From Ampelomyces quisqualis (taxonomy: Eukaryota > Ascomycota > Dothideomycetes > Pleosporales > Phaeosphaeriaceae): a stretch of 64,000 nucleotides of DNA. The stretch's first letter is position 1. Each line of letters opens with the position of its first letter. The notes below the pieces were generated by a model. The model ran no database searches. It saw nothing but the letters and a program-made list of their open reading frames with translations, and had not been told where the DNA came from. The stretch lies in assembly GCA_018398575.1 (NCBI GenBank), contig JAGTXZ010000019.1:1178001-1242000 (forward strand). Direction: 5' to 3'. The position numbers and the translations under genes were made by a program. Shown in pieces: positions 48,851 through 59,830 of this stretch.

Positions 48851-49248
48851 ATGAAGCAGGTCGTAATGCAGAAACACGGCACAAGCCCTGACTGCATCTC
48901 TTAGCAGTCTTGGCAGACAGTCTTGCAAAGCTTAATTACGTCATATGTCTTCGCTGTCGGGTAAAATTGTGGCTGTAAGACAAGATTGGGAAAATAGTCT
49001 ATCTGGTGGCGGGAGAGGAGTGGGAGGGGAAATGGGCAGGGCCCACGCCAGACGGAACACTCTCGCCGCGTCCGCGCTAACGCGATAAAGAAGGTCGCAG
49101 TTATAGAGGGCCATCACGATTCGAATTTTGTTCAAGTTACTAAGCTTTGCAGTATTTTGTAATTATGCAGTCAAGGCCACTTTTGAACGAGCGAGTCCAA
49201 AATAAAAATGATGAGTACATACGGAGTATCAAGCAAGGATTCCCAGAC
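48851..49248. other. Intergenic DNA downstream of the P450
   Basis: No supported gene. A GC-rich purine tract (about 49005-49045) and short frames only. Confidence 0.5.
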
Positions 49249-50870
49249 TCAGACTTCTTCAGCCCATACAAATCTCCACTGCACATCCTCCGTGTCCACT
49301 TTCTTGACGATATGGACAGCGACGTCCCGATCGGGCTTCGGCATTGCATTCCAAAGGTCTGCGTTGCATTTGGTGGGCGCTCGCCACTTCCCCTCCGTCG
49401 GCATGATGTCGTATTGGAGCACTATCATCGCCACGAGACTGCAAATGACATTCATCGAAAAGTGTCGGCCAGGGCACATCGAAGTGCCTGCTCCGAAAGG
49501 CCGGAACGCTGATGTGCTCGACAGATTTCGCCTACTACCAGGATCAAGGAAGCGAAGGTGATCAAAGCAGTTGGCGCTTGGTCCCCAAATATCTTTGTCG
49601 TGGTGTATGCTTTGACCCGGTATCATCACGATGGCATCCTTCTTGAGCAGGTACTGGTTTGCGAGTGTGGTGTCGTGCTGTACTTGCTTGATGTTGATTA
49701 CGCTGCTATGGCAACGAAGTGTCTCGTTAAGCATGGCGCTCATCGTCGGGCACTCGTCTCTGATGAGATTGAGACTCAAGACTCTGCACTGCGGACCGCC
49801 ACTCGTTGCTTCCTTTGTCGAGACCTCGAGGAGCTCTTGCCGAATAGTATGCAGAGCGCTACAATCTGAAAAGATTTGGTACAACAACCAGAACGCCGTG
49901 TTGGAGCCGCTGCTGAGCATTGCAAGTGATGTTGCCATTTCCATCTTGGCAGCTTCATCTGGAGCTAGCCCATGGCTGATGTTCGCTTCGTACATCTCTG
50001 GTATCATAGTCATGGCGTAATGGTGCCCGCCAGTCTCGAAGTACTTTTGAAATGCACCAACAACGCGATCTCGTGCTCGTAACGCCGCCCTCGCAGAAAG
50101 GTTTGGAAATGGGCTGTACAGTAAATGATTGATACCAGGAACGAAATCACTGTTAAGGTCAGCTACTAGCCTCAAAAAGCGCACGCGAAGTGATGGACTT
50201 ACTACCAGCTAGCCTCAATCTTTGAATCATTGTATGGATTTTCCGGTCCGTAAACAGCCCCTGTTAACGCCATGGTGAGCTCGTGACGGACCAATTCCAG
50301 CAGACCTTGGGCAGAAGAATTGTCGAAGTTGTTTGGTAGGCTTGCGCAAAGTTTATTGACTGCATTGCTTGTGGTAGCCGATAGAGAAGCACCCGGGAGT
50401 AAGTGCCTGTGGACACTTTTCGTGAAAGCATTGCCATTGAGTCCAAAGGCGCTGGCTAAGGTAACCTGTGACTCCTTCTTGAGACCACTGAACATCATAC
50501 CAAAGCCCAGCAAATTAGGGACAAATGTGGAGGCATTGGCCTTGTTCTGTATGATATGTATCAGTTGTGGTGTATGTACAACGTACAAGCGCTGGAAAGG
50601 CATGCGAATGGTGTGTATGCTAGCTTTATACTGAGCTCTGCAATTTGACCTGTTAGCGCACACCGGCCTGAACCAATCCAATGATACTCACCTCAACTTG
50701 GCCAGATAGTTTGCCCGGTGATTCATGATACCAATGGCCGAGTCGAGGAAGGGGACTTTAGATTCCAAAACACATGGTTCGCGCTTATCTTGCGTGAGAT
50801 GAAGCATAAGTTGCAGGCCTGCATATGCGAAAATCCCAACTATCAAGCCAGTGTTGACGTACACATTCAT
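49249..50870 (-). CDS. Cytochrome P450 monooxygenase, three exons
   Basis: Exons 50870-50692, 50637-50203 and 50149-49249 give 504 aa. Introns are 54 bp (GTGAGT...GCAG) and 53 bp (GTAAGT...CTGACC...ACAG); the second splice yields SWYDFVPG, the block expected in related fungal P450s. MNVYVNTGLIVGIFAYAGLQ is a membrane anchor, so an ER haem monooxygenase is expected. LSSGSNTAFW (283-292) is the I-helix, ETLR (E347, R350) the K-helix pair, and FGAGTSMCPG the haem loop with C430 as thiolate ligand. An in-frame ATG at 50990 would add 40 residues; I chose 50870 because the anchor starts there. The architecture resembles the CYP7/CYP8-like fungal group. The substrate is unknown, and no polyketide, peptide or terpene synthase gene lies in the window. 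Confidence 0.92.
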
Positions 50871-51053
50871 CTTGGCGGATTGAGGTGACGACAAACGACT
50901 GAAGGGTAGCTTTTGTTTGGTGTTGTATTTGATATGTGCACGGAGAAAGACGAAGGGGAGTTGTGCTGCACGAACACTCGGTGTGCCCACTGTAATGTCT
51001 AGCTGTCAAAACAAGACGTGGAGGGTTTACCCGCTGGCCCAAGCCACCCGAAC

Positions 51054-51061
51054 CTTATATA
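51054..51061 (-). promoter_or_regulatory. Probable TATA box of the P450 gene
   Basis: TATATAAG on the minus strand, about 65 bp upstream of the in-frame ATG at 50990 and 185 bp upstream of the ATG at 50870. Transcription starting about 30 bp downstream would include both ATGs, so the upstream start remains possible. Confidence 0.45.
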
Positions 51062-52169
51062 CGCCATACGCGTGGCCGTTGTCATATACTCAACGGTCAT
51101 CGTCTCCTTCTCAAACCTTGGACCATTTGCATAGCACAGGTCGCCGAGCATCAACCAGACAACGATTTCGAGAGCAACGAATCAACGAGCCAAGCAATTA
51201 CTGTGTTCATCGCGAGGTGATTCCATCTTCGAGATGCCGCATGCGTATTGCTCGCTTTGGAAAGTCAAGGTACGAACGTAGAGCGTGATCTCCAAATTGT
51301 AGCCAAGAGCAACTCGCTTATCGCCTACCGCACAACATGCTGCCAAACAACTACTCCAGAGTACCGGAACTGGAAAGGTGGGCCATTTAGTCCTTGTCAA
51401 TGTCGGACGTTTGTCGTAACTGCTCCGACAGTGTGTGAGGGTTTCGCGGATGTCCGAGTATCCATCATGACCAGAGTAAGTTCGCGGTCGCCGACCACTA
51501 CAGTAGTGTAGAAGTTTTTCTCAAGAGAGCGTGCGCACGTGGTTAGCTGAAGGAACAGAGCTCGCGTAAGGATCGGTTCCAAAGAACGGGGACAGAGACG
51601 AATGGCGAACGACGATCGTAACAAAGAAACGCGACGAAGAAGCGAGGACGAGCTATGCTACAATCGTTGACGGGCAAGTATTCGTTTCTCTACGAGCCCA
51701 CGGACGTGGAACTGGAAACGGATTACCCGTCTCCGAACCGAAAGGATGTGTGGCAGAACGACAACGGCATCATGTGCGCGCAGGACAAAGCATGTCGCCT
51801 GCATGTGAACATGTTGGGACTGCAGAAGACGCGTCTCTCTGTTCGATGGATTTGGAACTGGAGAATGAGCTGCACGTGGAGATGACGCATCTTGTGCGCC
51901 AAGGCACTAATCACGCACGTGCTGAGTTACTACTGTACGAGGTACTCCGTACGTTAGGCTCAAGTCGCGTCGCGTTGCATTCCACTTGGCTTGTATAACA
52001 ACTGTTGGTAATATCTATTACACCTACAGCTGCATGAGACTGTTGCTCGTGCGATACCGAAATCTGCCCCCATGTACGTCAGATGGAGTCTTAATACGGA
52101 TACCCCAACGCTCAAAAGGTATTCTCGTGGCTGGGCAATTGACTGACCCAAAGCAGCCAACATCTTGTC
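51062..52169. other. Gene-poor island DNA, no intact gene recognised
   Basis: Several 60-120 codon frames overlap on both strands without domains. A plus-strand stretch near 51.6-52.0 kb (LELENELHVEMTHLVRQGTN) reads like protein and may be upstream debris of the HET-like relic at 52.2 kb, but the frame is broken repeatedly. Confidence 0.4.
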
Positions 52170-52545
52170 AACACTACCGAGGCCAGCTTGGGAAAGAGCA
52201 CAAGTTGTTCATCTGCACGAGCACAAAGGTTCGATCACTTGGGACACAACATCTCCTGGAGTCAAGCATGGATCATACAAGATCTCTGTTTAGCTCGCAG
52301 TTTGAGATTGCTGACAAGAGATGTGGCTGTCGATGAACAAGAATCAACACGCAGCGTGAGATTCCGCATGATGCCTTTTGGTGGCACGAGGCGAGAAGAT
52401 CTACAGAAGAAGAACTTGCTGGCGTTTCTTAACAAGTTTCGGTCGCAAAAACACCACTTGTGTCCTTTGCTCAAAGTGCAATATACTACGCCGGGCTCGG
52501 ATGTCATCCAACCGATATTAAGCGCACGCCAGAAGCATCTCTGAT
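52170..52545 (+). pseudogene. HET-like (heterokaryon incompatibility) protein relic
   Basis: The plus-strand frame contains ISWSQAWIIQDLCLARSLRL, corresponding to the R-x-W-I-x-QE-x-x-LA block that follows the HET domain in many fungal HET proteins. It then has LLAFLNKFRSQKHH and TTPGSDVIQPILSA, which resemble the later F-R-x-x-x-C and DY-S segments. A frame change near 52.49 kb and a TAA follow; downstream another frame (about 52.58-52.7 kb, QFEHRVFEMSEALYDSLLQ then TGA) may be its continuation. The HET domain proper was not found. HET proteins trigger cell death on non-self recognition; this copy is broken. Identification rests on a few short blocks. Confidence 0.45.
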
Positions 52546-53398
52546 TCTGATCAGTCTAACATTGCCACTGCTCTGAACCTCCAGGTAATAGAAGAGGAGC
52601 TAGATGGCGAGAGTCATCTGTTTTCACGCTACGTACGGGATGCACAATTTGAGCACCGTGTTTTCGAGATGTCCGAAGCTCTGTATGACTCTCTCTTGCA
52701 ATGATCTTCCAACTGGCTTCTCATTATGTCTTCGCAATCTCTGTTCTGGTCTGCTCTTTCATGTCTTCTGGTTCGACGCGGGCGGATCAACAGCGCGTTT
52801 GTGCGTGCTGAACAGGCTCGATCTATTTCAAAAATTGTACCCTGGTCCATTCGTGTGGGTTGAGAACCGCCCTTCATCAGCGACCGATTAATACTTAGCA
52901 TCACATCTTCCTGCTTGTTCCAAGCACGTGGATACTGAAGTAGTGCTGCACCTAATTGCTGGCCTTAACTCATCTCACACGTATCAAGGCTTTTGTCGTA
53001 CATTCCCTTCTTCTGATTCGAGCGAAGTGCCTTCGCCCGTCGGTGAGGGCACCGATATGAGCGTGTAACAAACCTTGTATGCGCTCACGAATGTCCATCT
53101 CTCTTCGAGAGATCCGCCGCCTCCAATAACGACAAAAATGCGACTATCCGAACTGGCAGCCATGGTGAGCGGGAAACGCATTTGAAAAGGTCCCAATCGC
53201 AGACATCTTGACCTTTGGCTTGGATTTACGAGGACACATCCTGTTAGCCCACAATCGTTCACCATATTCTGGTAGTTTTATCCGCTTCCACAGAGTGATT
53301 TTCTTTCACCGCCGTATGGACTCACACTATGATGTTGCACTTCATGTTCATTGTGCCTTTCACTTCAAAATTTTCAACGCCCAGGCAGACTTTTCCCG
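52546..53398. other. Island DNA with decayed frames, no intact gene recognised
   Basis: Includes the possible tail of the HET-like relic and a minus-strand frame 53162-52984 starting MAASSDSRIFVVIGGGGSLEE, which I cannot assign. The last 80 bp before 53482 form a plausible promoter/leader for the next gene (ACTATATTTCC near 53399 and a CT-rich tract before the ATG). Confidence 0.4.
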
Positions 53399-53481
53399 CA
53401 CTATATTTCCAAATACTTCTTTGATCGCAGCTTCTATTCTTTGTAATCTCGACACAACATCTCTCCTCAACTTTCTTAATC

Positions 53482-54633
53482 ATGTCGACCCCGCAGCAAC
53501 CCAGCGCGGATTTTGCCAGCGTTCTCGGTAACCAAGCTGTACATGGTGACGTAGCTATGGGCCGAGCCGGCAATCTATCAACAATAACTTGGAACACATT
53601 CCTTGCTAACGTTCTAGCTGATCAGCCTGATGCGAATGTGCTGCGCCATTTTGTCGGCTTCCCAATTCTTGGCGCGCCAACAATGCTGAACGATGCTGCC
53701 ATCGTCTGCCTAGATATCGAATGGTGGCAGATGGACCCAAAGCCCACCACCGAGATCGGAATCGCAGAACTCTTGTCTAAAGGCGTCGCGCCGTCTACAC
53801 ATGCCGAGAACATCCTGATGGGCGTTCAAGCCGCCCACGCCCGCCTCATGAGCAACGCACATCTCCTCAATAGCTTCAAAGGCGCCGGCGATCCCGAGGT
53901 GTTCAGTTTCGGCACGAGCAAGTTCGTCACAGCTGAAGAAGCGAAGCAAGTCATCATCAACACGTTTGTGCGACCGCGTCATGGTGGCGACGGCTCCCTG
54001 CAGCCCATCATTCTGGTTGGGCACGCTGTCGACAACGAATTCAATCACATCCAGGAGACTTTCGGCGTTGATTTGCGCAGCTACGGTACCATCGTCAAAG
54101 TCGTCGACACGCAGGTAATGGCGCGAGAGGCCGGCATTCAGGGTCCCAATGGCCCAAGCATCGGCCTGAACGATCTGCTTGCCTACTTCAATGTCGACAT
54201 CGAAAATCTGCACACAGCCGGGAACGATGCAGCCGCAACATTGATCGCAGCGGTCCTCATCGTGCTCAAGGATGGCCTGTACCCTCTGGGAAAACCGCCT
54301 GCTGTTGTACAGGGCCGCCATATCCAAGACGTTGTCGAGCGTGTCATGGCCATCGGGAAATCATCACCCCCGCCTCCATGGGGTCGCAAACGCTTCTGCA
54401 CGCGCTGCGATCGCGAGAACCACGTTCGAGCGAACTGCTTCGCCAAGGTCAGCTGCAAAATTTGCCGAACTTCTGGCGTCAAGAAGCTCTACAATGCTCA
54501 TTTGACACATGCGACTTCGAAATGCACCTACAACCACTATTCCCTACCTCTTCCGGATCACTGCTCACGCAAGGTGACGCCAGCGGTCTTGCCTCCAGTT
54601 GAGGGGAACGACCTATCAATTTCGGATGCTTGA
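53482..54633 (+). CDS. DEDDh 3'-5' exonuclease-like protein with C-terminal zinc knuckles
   Basis: 383 aa, no intron; the start ATG follows a CT-rich leader (TTAATCATGTCG). The DEDDh set is complete: D78 and E80 in VCLDIEWW, D184 in GHAVDNEF, H244 and D249 in LHTAGNDAAATL. This HxAGNDA motif is typical of the Gfd2/YDR514C-like branch of the RNase H-fold exonucleases. After a proline hinge (SSPPPPWGRK, near 295-303) comes a CCHC knuckle C306-x2-C-x4-H-x4-C319, then C325-x2-C with H340, H343 and C348. Expected role: Mg-dependent nuclease acting on RNA or DNA, with the knuckles binding the substrate; the true substrate is unknown. It is the apparently intact paralogue of the degenerate gene at 43493-44485, which lies inverted at the other end of the island. 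Family placement is by motif layout. Confidence 0.82.
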   Translation: MSTPQQPSADFASVLGNQAVHGDVAMGRAGNLSTITWNTFLANVLADQPDANVLRHFVGFPILGAPTMLNDAAIVCLDIEWWQMDPKPTTEIGIAELLSKGVAPSTHAENILMGVQAAHARLMSNAHLLNSFKGAGDPEVFSFGTSKFVTAEEAKQVIINTFVRPRHGGDGSLQPIILVGHAVDNEFNHIQETFGVDLRSYGTIVKVVDTQVMAREAGIQGPNGPSIGLNDLLAYFNVDIENLHTAGNDAAATLIAAVLIVLKDGLYPLGKPPAVVQGRHIQDVVERVMAIGKSSPPPPWGRKRFCTRCDRENHVRANCFAKVSCKICRTSGVKKLYNAHLTHATSKCTYNHYSLPLPDHCSRKVTPAVLPPVEGNDLSISDA

Positions 54634-54983
54634 GTGTTCTTGCTACGAGCTTTGCGCTTCTGTAATCACCGGTTGGAGGAACACTGCGATCGTTCATCTT
54701 GGACACCAGCAGCGTAGAAACGCCTTCATGTACGTAGTGTCAACCACATGTCCGTAGCGCAGCCAATAAGCGCAAAACAAAGGGATTTCTTCTTGACCAT
54801 AACATTCCTTTGTGCTGTGATACCAGGAATACGGAAATTGATGGACCATCTTCGAGCACTGCGGTACAAACGCGGTGTTAAATACCCCGCGTGGAATCGT
54901 GTAAAAAAACCCCGCAGAATTCCCCCCAGAAACACCGCAAAGTTGTCTATATTTACACAGTCTATGTAAATATACCCGCTAAA
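54634..54983. other. Right edge of the gene island
   Basis: 3' flank of the nuclease-like gene, with no supported gene. A short palindromic pair (TATATTTACACAG and TCTATGTAAATATA near 54948-54974) leads into the 21-bp minisatellite. Confidence 0.5.
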
Positions 54984-55130
54984 CAGGTATATTTACGCAG
55001 AGAGCAGGTATATTTACACAGCAAGCAGGTATATTTACACAATAAGCAGGTATATTTACACAATAAGCAGGTATATTTACACAATAAGCAGGTATATTTA
55101 CACAATAAGCAGGCATATTTACACAGTAGC
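54984..55130. repeat. Minisatellite, seven 21-bp units
   Basis: CAGGTATATTTACACAATAAG-like units start at 54984, 55005, 55026, 55047, 55068, 55089 and 55110, exactly 21 bp apart. Because 21 is a multiple of three, the plus strand stays open (54891-55157) and would encode repeats of KQVYLHN, but the frame starts and ends in non-coding DNA, so I do not call it a gene. The array sits exactly where balanced DNA changes to RIP-mutated DNA. Confidence 0.9.
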
Positions 55131-55139
55131 AATGTAACG

Positions 55140-58000
55140 TTAGAATCTAGTTTATAATTAGAGCAATTTATATCCTATCTTTTAGAATAACCTAGCTTAT
55201 TAACTAAGAATAGCAATTTTAAAGTTGTTTTCTAGGTTGTATTAAAGTAGAACACCTAAGCTACTCTAATAAGATCTACAATGCAGTCTACTAACACTTA
55301 TATTATATTATTATTTTCTTTATCTACTATTTAAGGATGTAGCGTTAATTTACTAGCTAGTTTTACCCTTTAATATCTTGCAATTCTAGCCTAGCTTAAT
55401 ATATTAGCTAGATCTTAGAAAAGTGTTACAACAGTGCTAAAGGACAAAAGCACTATTATCTATTTTAAGTTAGCGTAGAACATTATAAAAGCGTTACTTT
55501 GCAATATAAGGTTCTGCAAACGCGCAGAAAATATACTAACCCTTACTTTAGTTAGTAGTATAAGATTTTTGTACATAATAAGGTTGTAGAGCGCTATTCT
55601 TGTATACTAGTAGGCTAAAGAGTTATCTGTCTGTCTTAGTTTACGTTGCTATTTAGAATCTATTCTTACATTTATATAACGTATAAAGTAGTATACTATA
55701 GGCGTTAGATCTTTTTTAGTTACTATTATTAAACTATTTCCTTTAGAGGTTATGTTACTCTATTAAGTATGCGTTCTTTGCTCCTAGATTATAGTGCTAA
55801 TTTCTGCGCTTTAATGCTTATATAGCGTTAATATAGCAAATATCTTTATTGTCTATAAGAACTACTCTAGCAACTATTATGTATAACTAGCTAAAAGGCT
55901 AAAGTCCTAAATATTCTAGTCTAGGTAGAGTAGGTAATAGAATTGTATAGTATATAATAGAAGTAGGTCTAGATTACCTCTATAATATAGACTCTTATAT
56001 TTGTGCAAGAATAACTATACGTACATATTAACCTCTATAATATCTGCGCTTATAAAGTTCTGTTAGCTAGTGTAGTAGAGTAGCTAATAGTACTATAAGA
56101 AGTTTACTACGTACTGCTTTAGTAGAAAGTAAGCTATAGTAAGGGCGCTATATATTAGGAAGAATAATTACTATTTATATATAGTCTAATTAGTAAAGCT
56201 ACCTGTTACCCTTAGAGTAGTTTTTACGTAGGTAAGTACTATTATACACAACGCTACTATACTATAGTTAATAAGTACCTAATTAGTGTTTAGTATTACC
56301 TATAGATATTTCTCTGCATCCTAGCTCTTAGTTTAATACTTTATACCTTTCTAAAGGTAAAATATAGATTTTAGTATATTATAGTTTATAGAGTGCATAG
56401 TGTTAATAGAGAAACTTCTTAGGAAATAGAAGGTTAAAATGTTAACTAGGATAGACTAACAGTTAATACCTAGGTCTCTCTTAAGTACCTTAAAGCTTCT
56501 CTTAGTCTTATCTGTTTACTAGTGCTACTTAATTTGTTAAATCTGTTTCTATATATCTACGTTAATAGTAGTAGCTATATTATCTATATATAAGTAGAAG
56601 TACTTACTACTCTTGCCTATTATTCTACTAAACGTACATATACAATAGCTTTGTTTTACCTTCCTAAGATGTTTTGTACCTATAATATCTGCAATTACTA
56701 GTCTGTCTCTAGTAACTAAGATTAGGTAGGCTTTAAGCATAAAATCTATGTTTATTACTCTATTACAAGCATAAACCCTTTAACACAACTTATATAGCTT
56801 TGTAATTAATAAGTTAAGCTATATATTAGCATAGTCTTTGTTAAATCCTCTAGGTATAATATAGGTAGTTAACGCGTTTAATGCGTTATCTCTTACTAAT
56901 AGATATAGGTTAAGAACGTATATTACAACAGATGTAACGCTTTAGCGTTTCTTTAGGTTCTTAACTGTGCTAATAGCGTTAAGCGTAAGACGCATAGCTA
57001 ATTTGCAATAATTTTAGAAATATCTATGTTTCTAGTATTTCTAAAACTAGCTCTTATTAAATATATTAGTGCAAGCTCTTGTATTAGGCTAGGATAGATT
57101 AAATGTTGCCTAGTATGCTAATAGCTGCACTAAGCGTATAGTATAGCTATATTAAAGTTAAAGTTATAGAATAAGTAGTAAGTATTTAAAAGTATACCTT
57201 AGTTGCCTGTTATTGTTGTATTACTGCTAGTTACAAACTAGGCACACTAATATAGTAAGTAGTCTGCCTGTATACGCTATATATCTATCTATACAGCAGT
57301 GCATAGAAATAGGTTAAATAAGGTTACTAACTAACTTACTAAGTATCCTGTAACTTGTCTATATAGGATTACTAATATTTACATTATAATACGTCTTAAG
57401 TACTACATAAATTCTTCTTATCTTCTCTCTTAGTATGCTATAGAAGGTATTAAATATATCTAGATCTTCTACATATATGTTATCTTTGTCCCTAGTTCAA
57501 GTAGTAAGTATTTCTTCTATCTAATTATATATGCCTAGATAGTCTTCTTTATCTACGTTTTTATTAACACTATTCTAATCTAAAGAGCTAAAACTTAGTG
57601 TAGGCTCTAAGACAATTGCTCTATTATCTTAGGTTTGTGCATCTTTATTTAATATTAAAACATCTAACAATCTATTAGTGTTAAAAGAAATACTATAGTA
57701 ATAGCAGGCTATTTTATAGCGCTTTCTTTGTTTAGTTATAATAAAGTAGGCAGCGCCTCTATGTAATAGTAACTAGTATTTACACTACACTCTTTATAAG
57801 CTATGTATTAACATAGTAGAAACGTTTAGATAGTAGACATACTAGTTATTTAACTACGTGTATTAATTGTGTGTATAAGAGAGCAGTAAGCGCCTATAGT
57901 AAAGTAAGAGATGTATTAAGTAAAGACACGCAAGTCTCTTACTACAAAAGTAGTAACCTTTATAATAGCTAGCTTTCTTGTAACGCACAGAACTATAGTT
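55140..58000 (-). pseudogene. CACTA (Tnp2-type) transposase relic
   Basis: Minus-strand blocks in order are: VVIYVLNLYLLVRDNALNAL with TTYIIPRGFNK near 56.85-56.95 kb, the cysteine segment ADIIGTKHLRKVKQSYCICT near 56.65 kb (within the open frame 56740-56549), FYFLRSFSINTMHSINYNIL near 56.4 kb (F-P-x-D-x-M-H in active relatives), then TLRVTGSFTN, FFLIYSALTIAYFLLKQYVV and ADIIEVNMYV near 56.0-56.2 kb. This is the layout of fungal Tnp2/CACTA transposases. Stops are RIP-type. It runs opposite to the Plavaka copy at 63.7 kb and its termini were not found; the limits given are approximate. Confidence 0.75.
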
Positions 58001-59419
58001 CTATGTTAATTAAGTCTGCGTGTAGCCTTAGGCTATATATAGTACTAGTTAACTAACTAATTTAGAATTAGATGCTAGTAGAACTACTGCAAACTAGTGT
58101 TATAGAATTAACCCTAAAGTTAAACGTATTTTCTTAGGCATTAGCTTATATTTTGTGTAGTAGCAGCTTATAAGCTTCTAATACTAAACTATAACAAACA
58201 GTTAGTTTATTTTAGTTAAAGATACTTATAAATTCTCTAACTACTCTTTTTAAACGTTTACTGTTGCTATATATCTGCTAACTATATAATATTCCTACTA
58301 TACCTTCTACTACACCTACACCTCTAATCTAACTAAAACCTACATATACTATCCTAGGGTATAAATGCGAGCAGACTAGTAATAACTATTCTAACAACAC
58401 ACTTTTGTTCTTAGACCTAGCTATTGTATTGTCTTATATAGCACAAATTCTCTAACATTTACCTTTAGATTATTACTATTCTTAGAAGCTATTTTTGTCC
58501 TAGGTAGTTAGGGCGGCAGGTCTCTTGCAAAAAGATATAATAATTTATTACTAGAGAATTACATAGGGCATAGCTAGTTGCGCTAGTGCAGATTATATTA
58601 AGCGTAATACTATACTCTAATCTCTTATTTTCTTCTTGTTAGGCAGAATCTACGCTGTATAGTACTTAAACTATAACACTTATAATTAGATTGCCTAGAT
58701 AATTTAGCTTAATACAAGTGCAACTTAGATTAAAGATAACTAGAAAAGAGATATAGCTTTATAGATAATATACGCGTTATAGTAGCAGGATATAGGTATA
58801 TATTACTTGTACAGTCTAGAAGCTGTGTATTCTACAGTGTTTAATACGTATTTCTTAATATTATTTACTTAGTAGTGCTGTAATAATCTTAGAACAGAAA
58901 TAGTTCTATTAGAGGCTTATAGCTTTTTGTAGCACAACATTTTAAAGCTATAGACAAACTTTTTTGCACAGAAGAGAGAGGCTTGTAAGGCAAAAGATTT
59001 GTATAGAGATTCTACTAAAGGCCTTATTTGTAAAGTAGATAAAGAAAAGCTATAATTTAATAGATGCGTATAATTAGCTAGTTTGTGTAGATCTAATACG
59101 TTAATAGGTTAACTTAGTTATATTGCAATTGCTATAACTGTAGATACACGCTTTCTTTTATTAGCTAAATTGCAATAGTTATAACTTATTATAATTTCTT
59201 ATAATGTATAACGTTATACTAGTTGCTGCGTAGCTGCAAATATACGCTTACTCTTACTAAAGTAAAGTAAGGCACTAGCTATCTTAAGCTGCCTACTTAG
59301 TTTTTCTATCTTTTTAATACTAACGCCTACCTTAACGCTAGCTTTGCTACGTATCCTTGTCTCCTCTATAAGTCTGTTCTAATTACTATAGAACTTGGCT
59401 GTTACTGCTATCTTAACAC
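58000..59419. other. RIP-mutated DNA, probably transposon-derived, unrecognised
   Basis: AT-rich, stops in every frame. A small less-mutated spot (GGGCGGCAGG) lies near 58511. I recognise no protein. Confidence 0.4.
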
Positions 59420-59830
59420 TAAAGTTTACTATATCTACTAAGTCTTTTTTACTTGTTATTAGGCTACGCTAACTACAATAGAGTTTAACAGAGGCGTACT
59501 ACTACAGTAACTTAGCTACATCTACTAAGTCTTTTCTACTTGTTATTAGGCTATGCTAACTACTATAGAGTTTAACAAAGGCGTCCTTCTAAGTATATTA
59601 GCTATATCTGCTAAGTCTTTCTTTCTTATTATTAGACTATACTAACTACTTAATATTTTAGCTAGGGCGTACTACTGCAGCACAAGCAAGTTACTTAGCT
59701 ACATCTACTAAGTCTTTCTTTCCTGCTATTAGACTATACTAACTACTTAATATTTTAACTAGGGCGTACTACTATAGTATAAGCAGGTTACTAAAGCTGC
59801 GCAGCAAAAGCAAGTTACTAAAGCACCTTT
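59420..59830. repeat. Tandem array, 86-97 bp unit, four copies
   Basis: TCTACTAAGTC or TCTGCTAAGTC recurs at 59434, 59521, 59607 and 59704. Each unit continues with a TTATTAG...CTA block and ends GGCGTACTACT or similar. Confidence 0.8.

Noticed and set aside
41376..55130. tRNA, rRNA or CRISPR features
   Set aside because: I saw no cloverleaf with a proper T-loop, no rRNA sequence and no spaced direct repeats of CRISPR type; a GGTTCGAATTC near 43988 is inside a coding frame.
54891..55157. Gene encoding heptapeptide repeats
   Set aside because: It is open only because the minisatellite unit is 21 bp. There is no promoter or domain, and its tail lies in RIP-mutated DNA.
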